Source of the DNA: Sinisalibacter aestuarii
GTDB taxonomy: Bacteria; Pseudomonadota; Alphaproteobacteria; Rhodobacterales; Rhodobacteraceae
DNA: 64,000 nt
Assembly: GCF_027923545.1 (NCBI RefSeq)
Contig: NZ_BROH01000003.1
Coordinates: forward strand, 186,001 to 250,000
Direction of reading: 5' to 3'
The position numbers were made by a program, and so were the translations under genes. The notes below the pieces were generated by a model that saw nothing but the letters and a program-made list of their open reading frames with translations, did no database searches and was not told the origin of the DNA. Each line of letters opens with the position of its first letter. Position 1 is the stretch's first letter. Positions 1 to 9,353 of the stretch are shown here, one piece after another.

Positions 1-44
1 TGAGTCATGCACGCTGATTAGGGCTGTGGCGCGCGGCTGGCAAG

Positions 45-118
45 GGGGCAGGGGGGCTGTCTGCCCCCCTCTGGCTGCGCCATTCACCCCCCGAAGGTAT
101 TTTTGGAACGAAGAAGCA
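45..118 (+). repeat. GC-rich hairpin plus ATTTTT intergenic repeat, copy A
   Basis: A perfect hairpin GGGGGGC/GCCCCCC (51-57 with 63-69) is followed by a C-run and the core GGTATTTTTGGAACGAAGAAG. The same layout, inverted, occurs at 239-305, and related cores occur near 15810 and 21424. From memory, such elements are common between genes in Rhodobacterales; their function is unknown to me. Confidence 0.6.
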
Positions 119-238
119 GGGGCGGCACGATCCACCCCCGCCGGCCGGACCGGCCACGCGGGGGCTTCTCCGTTCACGGCCATCGGCTCCTCAGCCTGTC
201 CCGCCCTCGCAGCTAAACCCGACAAGGTTAACAAATCG

Positions 239-305
239 TTCTTCTCTGTTCGAAAAATACCTCGGGGGGGTGAGCCCGCAGGGCGAGGGGGGCAGCGCCC
301 CCCTG
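239..305 (-). repeat. GC-rich hairpin plus ATTTTT intergenic repeat, copy B (inverted)
   Basis: Read on the minus strand this has the same order as copy A: a G/C-rich hairpin, a C-run, then a GGTATTTTTCGAACAGAGAAG-like core. The core similarity at opposite orientation is visible by eye, with several substitutions. Confidence 0.6.
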
Positions 306-399
306 GATGTCGTTTTCGCGCCGGAAATGCCGCAAATCCGCCCGGCCCCGGCGACCCGCCGGTGTATCGCTGAAAGGGTAACATCCCGGAGGGCGCGAC

Positions 400-1944
400 A
401 TGGACGAGGGTCAGGCACGCAGGCGGACGCGCGGCGGCGGTGGGGCGGCGCGCCGGGCCGAGCGCACGGCGAAACGGATCGAGGCGGCGCCCCGGATCAC
501 CCGGGCGATCCCGGATTACGAGCTTCTGAGCGAAGCGGCGTTGCAGATCATCGAGCGCAACGCCGATACCGTGCTGGAAGAGATCGGCGTGACCTTCTCC
601 GACAATCCCGCGGCTCTTGCCCGCTGGCGCGACGCGGGGGCAGATGTGCGCGGCGAGCGGGTGCATATCCCGCGCGGGCTGGCGCGCAAGCTCTGCGCCA
701 CCGCGCCCGCGCGCTTCACCCAGCATGCGCGCAACCCGGCCAATTCGGTCGAGATCGGCGGGCGCGATCTGGTGCTCGCGCCGGTCTATGGTCCGCCCTT
801 CGTGCGTGATGCAGAGGGCGGGCGGCGCTATGCGACGATCGGGGATTTCCGCAATTTCGTGCGTCTTGGCCAGATGTCGCCCTGGCTGCACCATTCCGGC
901 GGCACCGTCTGCGAGCCGACCGACGTGCCGGTCAACAAGCGCCATCTGGACATGTTGCTGGCCCATATGACGCTGTCGGACAAGCCGTTCATGGGATCGG
1001 TGACCGAACCGAGCCGCGCCGCCGACAGTGTGGAGATGGCGAAGATCCTGTTCGGCGCCGATTTCGTCGACCAGAACACGGTGATGGTCTCGCTGATCAA
1101 CATCAACTCGCCGCTCACCTTCGACGCGACGATGATGGGGGCGCTGGAAGTCTACGCGGCGGCGAACCAGGCCTGCATCGTCTCGCCCTTTATCGTCGGC
1201 GGGGCGATGGCGCCGGTTTCGGTGATGGGCACGCTCACCCAGGTGCTGGCCGAAACGCTGGCGGGGGTGGCCTACAGCCAGCTCGTGCGCCCCGGCGCGC
1301 CGGTGATCATGGGCGCCTTCGTCACCTCGATCGACATGAATTCGGGCGCGCCCACATTTGGCACACCGGAAGCCAGCCAGATCACCTATGGCGTGGGCCA
1401 GCTTGCCCGCCGCCTCGGGCTGCCCTACCGCTCGGCGGGGGGCTTTACCGGTTCCAAGCTGCCCGATGCGCAGGCCGGTTACGAAAGCGCCAACAGCCTG
1501 AATATGGGGCTGATGGCGGGCGTCAACTTCATGCTGCATGCCTGCGGCTGGCTCGAAGGCGGGCTGGTGGCGAGTTTCGAGAAATTCGTGATGGATGCCG
1601 ATCAGCTCGGCGCGCTGCACAAGATGGCGGCGGGCGTGGCGATGGACGAGGACGCCCAGGCGATGGATGCGATCCGCGAGGTGGGGCCGGGGGGCCACTA
1701 CCTTGGCTGCGGCCATACCCAGACCCATTTCAAATCCGCCTTCTGGCGGTCGCAGGTGCTGGATTACAAGCCGTTCGAGACCTGGGAGGAAGAGGGCGCG
1801 CGCGATACGCAGGCGCTGGCCGGGGCGCGGGTGGCGCGGTTGCTCGCCGATTACGAGGCGCCGGCGCTGGACCCGGCCATTCGTGCCGCGCTGGAGGCTT
1901 ATGTGGCCGAGAAGAAGGCCGCGATGCCCGACGCCTTCACCTGA
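400..1944 (+). CDS. trimethylamine methyltransferase (MttB) family protein, non-pyrrolysine type
   Basis: A 514-residue protein of the MttB/COG5598 superfamily. Members transfer a methyl group from a quaternary or tertiary amine to a corrinoid protein. Family-like stretches include PVYGPPFV, the FGTPEAS region and a glycine-rich segment around residues 345-365. The frame has no internal amber codon where archaeal MttB carries pyrrolysine, so it belongs with the non-Pyl enzymes (MtgB-like, described for glycine betaine). The true substrate cannot be told. No corrinoid protein or reductive activase is adjacent downstream; partners could lie upstream of the window. The start has a GGAGGG site. 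The N-terminus is Arg-rich for about 30 residues. Confidence 0.85.
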   Translation: MDEGQARRRTRGGGGAARRAERTAKRIEAAPRITRAIPDYELLSEAALQIIERNADTVLEEIGVTFSDNPAALARWRDAGADVRGERVHIPRGLARKLCATAPARFTQHARNPANSVEIGGRDLVLAPVYGPPFVRDAEGGRRYATIGDFRNFVRLGQMSPWLHHSGGTVCEPTDVPVNKRHLDMLLAHMTLSDKPFMGSVTEPSRAADSVEMAKILFGADFVDQNTVMVSLININSPLTFDATMMGALEVYAAANQACIVSPFIVGGAMAPVSVMGTLTQVLAETLAGVAYSQLVRPGAPVIMGAFVTSIDMNSGAPTFGTPEASQITYGVGQLARRLGLPYRSAGGFTGSKLPDAQAGYESANSLNMGLMAGVNFMLHACGWLEGGLVASFEKFVMDADQLGALHKMAAGVAMDEDAQAMDAIREVGPGGHYLGCGHTQTHFKSAFWRSQVLDYKPFETWEEEGARDTQALAGARVARLLADYEAPALDPAIRAALEAYVAEKKAAMPDAFT

Positions 1945-1951
1945 GCTCCGC

Positions 1952-2245
1952 TCACACCCCGTGGTCGGCGCGCGCCAGCAGCCGCGCCTCCGAGATCAGA
2001 GCGATCAGCACGTCGACATGGCGCGCCGGGCTGTATCCGGCGGCGCCCGTTTGGCGGCTTTCTTCCAGCGCGGCCTCCGCCGCGATCAGTGCATCGACCG
2101 CCGCGCGGGGCGCCGGGGCGACGGGCTGGCGGGTGAGCCGCTTCAGATCGCGCTCACGGTTGTAATCGGCCAGCCCGAAGCGGGCGGCGCGGATCAGAAG
2201 GCGGGGGCGGCGCAGGCCGGCGAGGAGGGTGGCGGTATCGGTCAT
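1952..2245 (-). CDS. DUF6477 family protein
   Basis: A 97-residue protein beginning MTDTATLLAGLRRPRLLIRA, which I recognise as DUF6477, a small Rhodobacterales family of unknown role. The start at 2245 is preferred over an ATG 30 codons upstream because a GGGAG site precedes it and the family match begins there. It is basic and helical, with no membrane segment. It lies divergent to the DUF6456 gene and ends 7 bases from the methyltransferase stop, tail to tail. Confidence 0.7.
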   Translation of the reverse strand: MTDTATLLAGLRRPRLLIRAARFGLADYNRERDLKRLTRQPVAPAPRAAVDALIAAEAALEESRQTGAAGYSPARHVDVLIALISEARLLARADHGV

Positions 2246-2478
2246 GGCGGTCTCCCGTGATGAGTCGCCATTCGTATTGCACAACCTATGCGGGTGTTGC
2301 GTGCCGGGCAGATCGGCGCACGCTCCCTTACTCACCCCTTAAGAATTGCGCGACAAGCTGGTTTCGTTGCCCGGCGTTAACGTCCCGGTAACCTTTTTTG
2401 GCAAAGTTGGAATCGTGCAAGTTCGCCTTGGGGTTGTGCTGCTGCGGCCGCTTGAGCGATCTCACCTTGGGGGATCAT

Positions 2479-3588
2479 ATGGGGAATGCGCAGGCGATTG
2501 GCGCGTTGGACGCGCAGGTGCGGCTACCGGGATGGGTGCCGCAGGAAGTCCGGGTCTATCTCGCCCATACCGAGGCGGGCGAGAGCATCCGCTCGATTGC
2601 CCGCGCGCTTGGGCACCATCCTTCGACTGTGCTGAGACAGGTGCGCCGGACCGAAACGCTGCGCGACGATCCGCTGGCCGATTCCGGCCTCGCGCGGCTG
2701 GGCCGGCTGGTGAGCGGCGCGGCGGGTCAGAGCTTGCCCCCCTCCACAGCACAGGATCATATGCAGATGAAACTCACACCCGAGGGCCAGGCCATGCTGG
2801 CGCGCGATACCTTGCGCGTGCTGCGGGCGATGATGGCGCCTAGGAGCCTGCTCGTTATCGCCGACGGTGTCGACGACGCGGTGGTGGTGCAGGATACCGG
2901 CGGCGACCGACCGGTGCGCCGTGCGGTGCTTGGCCGGGATCTGGCGGAGGTGCTGGCGCTGCGGGAATTCATCGCCGGTACCCAGACCGGGCGGCTTACC
3001 CGCTATCATATCACCGCCGCGGGCCGGGCCGAGGCCGGGCGGCTGATGGCCGAGAGCGAGTCGCGCCGCTCGGCGCTGCTGGGTGCGGCCGAAGATGCCG
3101 GCCGGGCGGCAAGGGCTGACAGGCCGATCCCGGTGCGCCGCCGCAGCGCCGGCACCGACGCGCCCTATTACGTGCTGTCACGCCGCCGCCGCGCGGATGG
3201 CGAGGCCTGGCTGCCGCCGGCGCTGATCGCCGCCGCCGCGCGGTTTCGCGAAACCTGGGAGATTGCGCAGATCGGCGCCGATGCCACGCGGGCCTGGGCG
3301 CAGATGATGGCCGCCGGCGGGCGTGGCCGGGCAGGGGGTGCTGCCCCCGGCGCGCCGACCCGGCGGCTGGAGGCCGAGGCGGAGCTGCAGGCGGCGATGC
3401 GCGTTCTCGGCCCCGATCTCGCGGAAACGCTCATCCTTGGGGTTTGCCGCGAGGAAGGGATGGAAGATATCGAGAACCGGCTCGATTTTCCCGCGCGCTC
3501 GGGCAAGATCGTGCTGCGGATCGCGTTGCGCAGGCTCGCGCGCCATTATGCGGATACAGGCTCCGGCGGGTTCGACATGATCTCGTGA
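2479..3588 (+). CDS. DUF6456 domain protein with N-terminal helix-turn-helix
   Basis: A 369-residue protein. Residues ~15-60 resemble a helix-turn-helix (SIRSIARALGHHPSTVLRQV). The C-terminal ~180 residues match DUF6456, including ARSGKIVLRIALRRLARHY near the end. This looks like a DNA-binding regulator but no target is known. The ATG at 2479 follows GGGGGAT; a longer in-frame start at 2398 has no good site and adds an unlikely Cys-rich peptide. It is divergent from the DUF6477 gene across about 230 bases, a pairing I recall from other Rhodobacterales. Confidence 0.7.
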   Translation: MGNAQAIGALDAQVRLPGWVPQEVRVYLAHTEAGESIRSIARALGHHPSTVLRQVRRTETLRDDPLADSGLARLGRLVSGAAGQSLPPSTAQDHMQMKLTPEGQAMLARDTLRVLRAMMAPRSLLVIADGVDDAVVVQDTGGDRPVRRAVLGRDLAEVLALREFIAGTQTGRLTRYHITAAGRAEAGRLMAESESRRSALLGAAEDAGRAARADRPIPVRRRSAGTDAPYYVLSRRRRADGEAWLPPALIAAAARFRETWEIAQIGADATRAWAQMMAAGGRGRAGGAAPGAPTRRLEAEAELQAAMRVLGPDLAETLILGVCREEGMEDIENRLDFPARSGKIVLRIALRRLARHYADTGSGGFDMIS

Positions 3589-3630
3589 TCCACGCAGCGG
3601 CGGCGCAGGCCACCGGGCCGTGCGCCGCGC

Positions 3631-4023
3631 TCAGGGGGCGGCGCCGAGAATGTCGAAGTCCAGATCGGGATAGCAGGCCCGCACTTCGCGGCGGACCACG
3701 GCGGGTTTGGGCAGAGATCCGGCGGCGCCGAGATAGCGCCCGGCAAACCCGGCTTCGGTCAGCAGGTTGGCGAGATCGAGGCAATCGAACCCCTCTCCGA
3801 CCAGCGGCGAGATGACGATATCGGGCGCCCAGCGTTCCAGCGCGGCGGCGCTCACATCGGCGAAATCGGCGTGAATCACCTCGCGCGGTGCGATATCGGC
3901 GGCCTGGTCTGCCGCTACGTCGCCCACCGTCAGAACGCGGGGCGCTGTCTCGTCCTGCCGGAAATCTTCGTCAGGGCGCATGCGCCAATCCGCGAGACCT
4001 CCTGATACTGAGATAGCGCACAT
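3631..4023 (-). CDS. hypothetical protein (conserved-looking, ~130 aa)
   Basis: A 130-residue soluble protein that I cannot assign. It contains a response-regulator-like or nucleotide-fold-like pattern (VLTVGDVAADQ, then APDIVISPLVGEGFDCLDLA), so a degenerate receiver-like Rossmann fold is possible, but the usual acidic cluster is absent. The start is uncertain; an inner ATG exists at residue 15. It is divergent from phoR across ~160 bases. Confidence 0.55.
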   Translation of the reverse strand: MCAISVSGGLADWRMRPDEDFRQDETAPRVLTVGDVAADQAADIAPREVIHADFADVSAAALERWAPDIVISPLVGEGFDCLDLANLLTEAGFAGRYLGAAGSLPKPAVVRREVRACYPDLDFDILGAAP

Positions 4024-4182
4024 TGACTACTCCACAAAAATACTACGTATCACAATCATAAGTTGACCACTGCGCGGAGCGAAACGCGCAAGGGGAGAGA
4101 AACTCGTTTCATTCAAGAGGTCAAGAGGGCTTTACAGCGCAGGCGCGCCGCCCGATGGTCGCGCCGCGACAAGGAGTGACCG

Positions 4183-5217
4183 ATGACCCCCGACGAGCTG
4201 GTGCCCGCGATCCCGATGCCCTGCGCGCATGTGCTGCCCGATGGGCGGGTCGGGACGATCAATCCGGCAATGGCCGCCCTGTTCGGCGAGGCGATCCGCG
4301 GGCGGCACTATATCACCGCATTCCGCCAGCCCGCGCTGATCGACCGGATCGAGGCGGCGCTGGCCGAGGGCACGCGCCAGGAAGGGCGCTACAGCGGCCG
4401 TCAGGCCGGTCAGGACACCACCCATGTGGCGACGATCTCGCCGATCGGCTCGAATGGCAGGCCGGGTGGCTGCCTCGTGTTTCTGGAAGACATGACCCAT
4501 CTCGAAGAGGCGGGCGAGCGGCGGTCGGAATTCGTCGCCAATGTGAGCCACGAGTTGCGCACGCCGCTTACCGCGATTTCGGGGTTCATCGAAACGCTGC
4601 GTGGCCCGGCCCGCGACGACCCGGAGGCGCGCGCGCGGTTTCTCGACATCATGGAGCGCGAGACGCGGCGGATGAACCGGCTGGTGGACGATCTGCTGTC
4701 GCTGGCGCGGGTCGAGGATGTGGAGCGGATGCGCCCGCCGGAAGAGGTGGATGTGGCCGAGCTGCTGTCCGGCGCCGTGCGCGGGCTGCATCCACAGGCG
4801 GAAAGGCGGTCGGTGACGCTGGCGCTGTCGGGCTGCGACCTGCCCGCGAGGGCGCCGGGCGATCCCGACCAGCTTACCCAGGTGTTCACCAATCTGGTCG
4901 AGAACGCGATCAAGTACGGGCGCGAGGGCGGGCGGGTGGATATCTCGCTTGAGCGGCTGGACGATGCGCAGCTTCTGAAGGGGCCGGGGCTGAAGATCAC
5001 CGTCGCCGACGATGGCGAGGGGATCGACGAGCGGCATCTGGGCCGACTCACCGAGCGATTCTACCGCGTCGATTCCCACCGGTCGCGCGGCATGGGCGGC
5101 ACCGGGCTGGGCCTGGCGATTGTAAAACATATCGTAAACCGCCACCGCGGACGGCTCCGGATCGAGAGCAAGGCCGGGCAGGGCAGCACCTTCAGCGTGT
5201 TTTTGCCCCTGGATTAA
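4183..5217 (+). CDS. phoR: phosphate regulon sensor histidine kinase PhoR
   Basis: A 344-residue kinase. An N-terminal PAS-like region (1-105) is followed by a HisKA domain with His123 in FVANVSHELRTPL. The HATPase domain has an N-box (NLVENAIKYG, Asn241), G1 DDGEGID (276-282), F-box FYRV and G2 GGTGLGLA. No membrane segment is visible, unlike E. coli PhoR, which is usual for short alphaproteobacterial PhoR. It should phosphorylate PhoB when phosphate is scarce, under control of PstB/PhoU. It opens the pho/pst block, but a separate PHO-box promoter lies between it and pstS. Confidence 0.88.
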   Translation: MTPDELVPAIPMPCAHVLPDGRVGTINPAMAALFGEAIRGRHYITAFRQPALIDRIEAALAEGTRQEGRYSGRQAGQDTTHVATISPIGSNGRPGGCLVFLEDMTHLEEAGERRSEFVANVSHELRTPLTAISGFIETLRGPARDDPEARARFLDIMERETRRMNRLVDDLLSLARVEDVERMRPPEEVDVAELLSGAVRGLHPQAERRSVTLALSGCDLPARAPGDPDQLTQVFTNLVENAIKYGREGGRVDISLERLDDAQLLKGPGLKITVADDGEGIDERHLGRLTERFYRVDSHRSRGMGGTGLGLAIVKHIVNRHRGRLRIESKAGQGSTFSVFLPLD

Positions 5218-5251
5218 AGGCGTTTCGGCCAGGGCCGCCCAAAGCGGCGCG

Positions 5252-5284
5252 CTGTCATATACCTGTTACACGTCTGTCATAAAT
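5252..5284 (+). promoter_or_regulatory. PHO box (three tandem 11-base repeats) before pstS
   Basis: CTGTCAT at 5252-5258, CTGTTAC at 5263-5269 and CTGTCAT at 5274-5280 recur with an exact 11-base period, matching the PhoB half-site CTGTCAT plus a 4-base spacer. PhoB binding here would activate pstSCAB-phoU-phoB under phosphate limitation. The site ends 80 bases before the pstS start. Confidence 0.88.
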
Positions 5285-5364
5285 ACGTTGCGCGGGAGGC
5301 ATAGACCCGCCGCCAAGGATGCCTCGGCGCGTCCCCGCATGAAACCAAATTCCAGGAGACAGAT

Positions 5365-6396
5365 ATGTCCTTCGTGAAACTGACCGCCTCCAGCCTGGCG
5401 ATCGCTGCCGTTTCCGCCACCGCTGCCGCGGCGCGTGACCAGGTGCAGGTGGCAGGCTCGTCCACCGTGCTTCCCTATGCCTCGATCGTCGCCGAAGCCT
5501 TCGGCGAAAACTTCGACTTCCCGACCCCGGTCGTTGAATCGGGCGGCTCCTCGGCCGGTCTCAAGAAGTTCTGCCAGGGCGTCGGCGAAGAGCAGTCCGA
5601 TATCGCCAACTCGTCGCGCAAGATCCGCGATGCCGAGATCGAAGCCTGTGCCGCCAACGGCGTGACCGACATCATCGAAGTGCGCATCGGCTACGATGGC
5701 ATCGTCTTCGCCTCGCAGCTCGACGGCCCGGCCTACACCTCCTTTACCCAGGCCGATATCTTCAACGCGCTGGCGCCGAAAGTGGTGGTGAACGGCGAGC
5801 TTGTCGACAACCCCTACACCAAGTGGAACGAGTTCAACCCCGACCTGCCGGATGCCGAAATTCTCGCCTTCATCCCGGGCACCAAGCACGGCACCCGCGA
5901 AGTGTTTGAAGAAAAGGTGATCGCGGTCGGCTGTGAAGCCACCGGCGCGCTCGAAGCGATGATCGCCGGCGGCATGTCGGAAGACGACGCCGAAGACGCC
6001 TGCCTTGCGGTGCGCGCCGACGGCCGCTCGGTCGATATCGACGGCGATTACACCGAAACGCTCGCCTCGATCGACGCGAACGCGAACGCCATCGGCGTCT
6101 TCGGCCTCGCCTTCTACGAAAACAACACCGACAAGCTCAAAGTGGCGACGATGGCCGGTGTCGAACCCTCGACCGAAACCATCTCCTCGGGCGAGTATCC
6201 GGTGTCGCGCCCGCTCTACTTCTACGTCAAGAAGGCCCATATCGGCGTGATTCCGGGGCTGAAGGAATATACCGAGTTCTTCATCTCCGACGAGATCGCC
6301 GGCCCCGATGGCCCGCTTGCCGAATACGGCCTCGTGTCGGACCCGGAGCTTGCCGCCACGCAAGCGATGGTCGCCAACGAAGAGACCATGCAGTAA
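5365..6396 (+). CDS. pstS: phosphate ABC transporter substrate-binding protein PstS
   Basis: A 343-residue periplasmic protein with a Sec signal peptide (about residues 1-22, ending ATAAAA). The phosphate-binding loops are visible: GSSTVLPY (~32-39), ESGGSSAG (~58-65) and GTKHGTRE. Start ATG follows CAGGAGACAG. It binds inorganic phosphate and delivers it to PstCA. It is the first gene after the PHO boxes. Confidence 0.93.
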   Translation: MSFVKLTASSLAIAAVSATAAAARDQVQVAGSSTVLPYASIVAEAFGENFDFPTPVVESGGSSAGLKKFCQGVGEEQSDIANSSRKIRDAEIEACAANGVTDIIEVRIGYDGIVFASQLDGPAYTSFTQADIFNALAPKVVVNGELVDNPYTKWNEFNPDLPDAEILAFIPGTKHGTREVFEEKVIAVGCEATGALEAMIAGGMSEDDAEDACLAVRADGRSVDIDGDYTETLASIDANANAIGVFGLAFYENNTDKLKVATMAGVEPSTETISSGEYPVSRPLYFYVKKAHIGVIPGLKEYTEFFISDEIAGPDGPLAEYGLVSDPELAATQAMVANEETMQ

Positions 6397-6499
6397 TATT
6401 CCGAACCGGGGCGGCGCGGCTTTTCCCGCGCCGCCTCACCCCCTCACGCCGGCCGCTCGCAGCCGGTACATGCACGATCTCTCGCGCGCGGGTGCTGCC

Positions 6500-7978
6500 A
6501 TGTCGCCTCTCTGGCTCCTGATCCTCATTCTTGTTCTTGCGATTGCGGGTTTCGCGATCGGGCGGACGCGGGCCATGGCCAGCGTCGACGATCACCGCAA
6601 GCTGCATTCGCGCCCGAACTATTACGGCACCAACGTGGCCATGCTGGCCTTCGCGCCGGCAGCGCTCTTGCTCGCGGTCTGGGTCGTGGCGCAGCCCATC
6701 GTCATCAATGCCAGCGTCTCGCATCTGATCCCCGAGACGAGCTACGAAGATGCGGGCGCCCTCAACCTGATCATGTCGGATGTGAAGCGCGTCGCCGAAG
6801 GGCTTGACGTGGCCGTGGCCCAGGGCGCGCTCAGCGCCGAGGAGGCCCGCTCGATCCGCACCGAATTCACCGATGTCCGGGCCCGCCTGGGCGAAGTGGG
6901 CGTGGCGCTCGGCGCCAATGTCGACCGCGATGTGCTGCGCGCCGCACAAGCCTACCGGGCGCGCGCCGCGACGGGCACATGGTTCATGACCGCCGCCGTG
7001 CTGATCGTGGCGCTGGCCGGGTTTTTCTTCGCCATCCGCGAAGCGCGCGGCGATTTCCGCGCCAGAAACCGGGTGGAAAACGGCATTCTCACGCTGCTGA
7101 TCACCGCCGCCTCCATCGCGATCCTGACCACGCTCGGCATCGTGCTGTCGCTGCTGTTCAACACCATCGAGTTCTTCCGGCTCTACCCGGCGCTCGATTT
7201 CTTCACCCGGCTCGAATGGGCGCCCAGCTTCTCGGGCCGGGGCGGGGCATCCGCGCTCGGCATCCTGCCGCTGCTCTGGGGCACTTTCTACATCTCCATC
7301 GTCGCCCTGCTCGTGGCCACCCCGATCGGGCTTTTCGCAGCGATCTATCTTTCGGAATATGCGAGCAAGCGGGTGCGTGCCTTCGCGAAACCGCTGCTCG
7401 AAGTGCTCGCCGGCATCCCCACCATCGTCTATGGCCTGTTCGCGCTGCTCACCGTGGGGCCGCTGCTGGTTTCGGTCTTCGGCAATGGCGGGCTGCTCGG
7501 GGTGGACTGGATGGGCGGCGGCCGGGCGGTGATGACCGCCGGCATCACCATGGGGGTGATGCTCATCCCCTTCGTTTCGTCGCTGTCGGACGACATCATC
7601 AACGCCGTGCCGCAGGCGATGCGCGATGGCTCCTACGGCCTTGGCGCGACGCAATCCGAAACCGTCCGCCAGGTGGTGCTGCCCGCCGCGCTTCCCGGCA
7701 TCGTCGGCGCGGTACTGCTCGCCGCCTCGCGCGCCATCGGCGAAACCATGATCGTGGTGCTGGGGGCAGGGGCCGCGGCCCGGATGAGCCTCAACCCGTT
7801 CGAGGCGATGACCACCGTCACCGCAAAGATCGTCAGCCAGCTCACCGGCGACAGCGATTTCGCCTCGCCCGAGGCCCTGGTGGCCTTCGCGCTGGGGATA
7901 ACGCTGTTCGTCGTCACCCTCGGCCTCAACGTGCTCGCGCTCTACATCGTGCGCAAATACCGGGAGCAATACGAATGA
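6500..7978 (+). CDS. pstC: phosphate ABC transporter permease PstC
   Basis: About 492 residues. Two N-terminal membrane segments and a hydrophilic ~120-residue region come before the canonical permease domain. The permease domain carries the EAA-type loop (AMRDGSYGLGATQSETVRQV) and ends in KYREQYE. It is longer than E. coli PstC because of the N-terminal extension, as is usual in Rhodobacterales. The start at 6500 (MSPLWLLILIL) is chosen because upstream in-frame codons overlap pstS and encode Arg/Pro-rich sequence. It overlaps pstA by four bases (ATGA). Confidence 0.88.
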   Translation: MSPLWLLILILVLAIAGFAIGRTRAMASVDDHRKLHSRPNYYGTNVAMLAFAPAALLLAVWVVAQPIVINASVSHLIPETSYEDAGALNLIMSDVKRVAEGLDVAVAQGALSAEEARSIRTEFTDVRARLGEVGVALGANVDRDVLRAAQAYRARAATGTWFMTAAVLIVALAGFFFAIREARGDFRARNRVENGILTLLITAASIAILTTLGIVLSLLFNTIEFFRLYPALDFFTRLEWAPSFSGRGGASALGILPLLWGTFYISIVALLVATPIGLFAAIYLSEYASKRVRAFAKPLLEVLAGIPTIVYGLFALLTVGPLLVSVFGNGGLLGVDWMGGGRAVMTAGITMGVMLIPFVSSLSDDIINAVPQAMRDGSYGLGATQSETVRQVVLPAALPGIVGAVLLAASRAIGETMIVVLGAGAAARMSLNPFEAMTTVTAKIVSQLTGDSDFASPEALVAFALGITLFVVTLGLNVLALYIVRKYREQYE

Positions 7979-9339
7979 CCGACGCGACCCACGGCACCGC
8001 CGAGCCCGCCGAACCGCGCCGCAGGAAGGCCTCGCTCTATGCCAGCGATGCGCATACCCGCCGCCGCAACGCCGCCGAGAAGCGCTTTCGCGCCTATGGC
8101 ATCGCGGCCATCGCCATCGGGCTGTTCTTTCTCCTCGTGCTGCTCGTCACCATCGTGCGCAACGGCACGCCCGCCTTCACCCAGACCTTCGTGACCATCG
8201 AGGTGGCGCTGCCTGCGGACAAGCTCGACAAGTCGGGCAACCGCGACATCGAAGAGATGAAGAAGGTCTCGACCTTCGGCTATGCCCCGCTGGTCGATGA
8301 CGCGCTGGCAGAGGCGCTGGCGCAGGCAGGGATCGAAACCCCCTTCGCCAATGCCAAGGATCTGCGCCAGATCGTCTCCGCTTCGGTCGCCGCACAGGTG
8401 CGCGATGCGGTGCTCGCCGATCCCGCCCTGGTCGGCACCAGCCATGAATTCCGCCTGCTCGCCGCCAGCCGGGTGGATGGCTACATGAAGGGCCGCGTAA
8501 CCCGCGAAAGCGTGGCGCGCGACAAGAATATCAGCGCCGAACATCTCGATATCGTCGATCAGATGATCGCAGCCGGGCTCGTCGAGCGGCGCTTCAACCC
8601 TGGCTTCGTCTTCGGGGCGGACGCCTCCGAAAGCCGCCCGGAATCGGCAGGCATCGGCGTGTCGATGCTGGGATCGTTCTTCATGATGCTGGTGGTGCTG
8701 GCGCTGGCGCTGCCGATCGGTGTGGCGGCCTCGATCTACCTTGAGGAATTCGCCACCCAGAACCGGTTCACCGATCTGATCGAGGTGAATATCTCCAACC
8801 TCGCCGCCGTGCCCTCCATCGTCTTCGGTATCCTTGGCCTTGCCGTCTTCATCCAGTTCGCGCATCTGCCCTCGTCGGCACCCATCGTCGGCGGGCTGGT
8901 GCTGACGCTGATGACGCTGCCGACGATCATCATCTCCACCCGTGCCTCGCTGAAGGCGGTGCCGCCCTCGATCCGCGAGGCGGCGCTTGGGGTAGGGGCC
9001 TCGAAGATGCAGACGGTGTTTCACCACGTTCTGCCGCTGGCGATGCCGGGCATCCTCACCGGCACGATCATCGGGCTGGCGCAGGCGCTTGGCGAAACCG
9101 CGCCGCTCCTGCTGATCGGCATGGTCGGCTTCATCGCCTCGAACGCGCCGGCGAGCTTTGCCGACGGGTTCCTCGCGCCGAACTCGGCGATGCCGGCGCA
9201 GATCTACGAATGGGCCAAGAGGGCCGATCCGGCGTATTACGAACGCGCCTGGGGCGGGATCATCATCCTGCTGGTATTCCTCATGGTCATGAACATCATC
9301 GCCATCATCCTGCGCCGCCGCTTCGAGCGCCGCTGGTAA
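7975..9339 (+). CDS. pstA: phosphate ABC transporter permease PstA
   Basis: 454 residues. A cytoplasmic Arg-rich N-terminus and one membrane segment (~42-62) lead into a ~170-residue periplasmic insert of the DUF3333 type. The MetI-like permease domain follows, with the EAA loop [20 protein letters not shown]. It partners PstC in the membrane. The ATG overlaps the pstC stop, implying translational coupling. Confidence 0.88.
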   Translation: MTDATHGTAEPAEPRRRKASLYASDAHTRRRNAAEKRFRAYGIAAIAIGLFFLLVLLVTIVRNGTPAFTQTFVTIEVALPADKLDKSGNRDIEEMKKVSTFGYAPLVDDALAEALAQAGIETPFANAKDLRQIVSASVAAQVRDAVLADPALVGTSHEFRLLAASRVDGYMKGRVTRESVARDKNISAEHLDIVDQMIAAGLVERRFNPGFVFGADASESRPESAGIGVSMLGSFFMMLVVLALALPIGVAASIYLEEFATQNRFTDLIEVNISNLAAVPSIVFGILGLAVFIQFAHLPSSAPIVGGLVLTLMTLPTIIISTRASLKAVPPSIREAALGVGASKMQTVFHHVLPLAMPGILTGTIIGLAQALGETAPLLLIGMVGFIASNAPASFADGFLAPNSAMPAQIYEWAKRADPAYYERAWGGIIILLVFLMVMNIIAIILRRRFERRW

Positions 9340-9353
9340 GCCAGGGGGCAGAC

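Larger units (their letters stand above)
1..399. other. gene-free leader stretch before the methyltransferase gene
   Basis: No credible gene is visible; open frames here run through GC-rich repeats and lack family features. It holds two copies of a GC-rich/ATTTTT repeat in opposite orientation (separate entries) with about 120 bases between them, then a short leader. A GGAGGG ribosome-binding site lies just before the ATG at 400. Confidence 0.6.
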
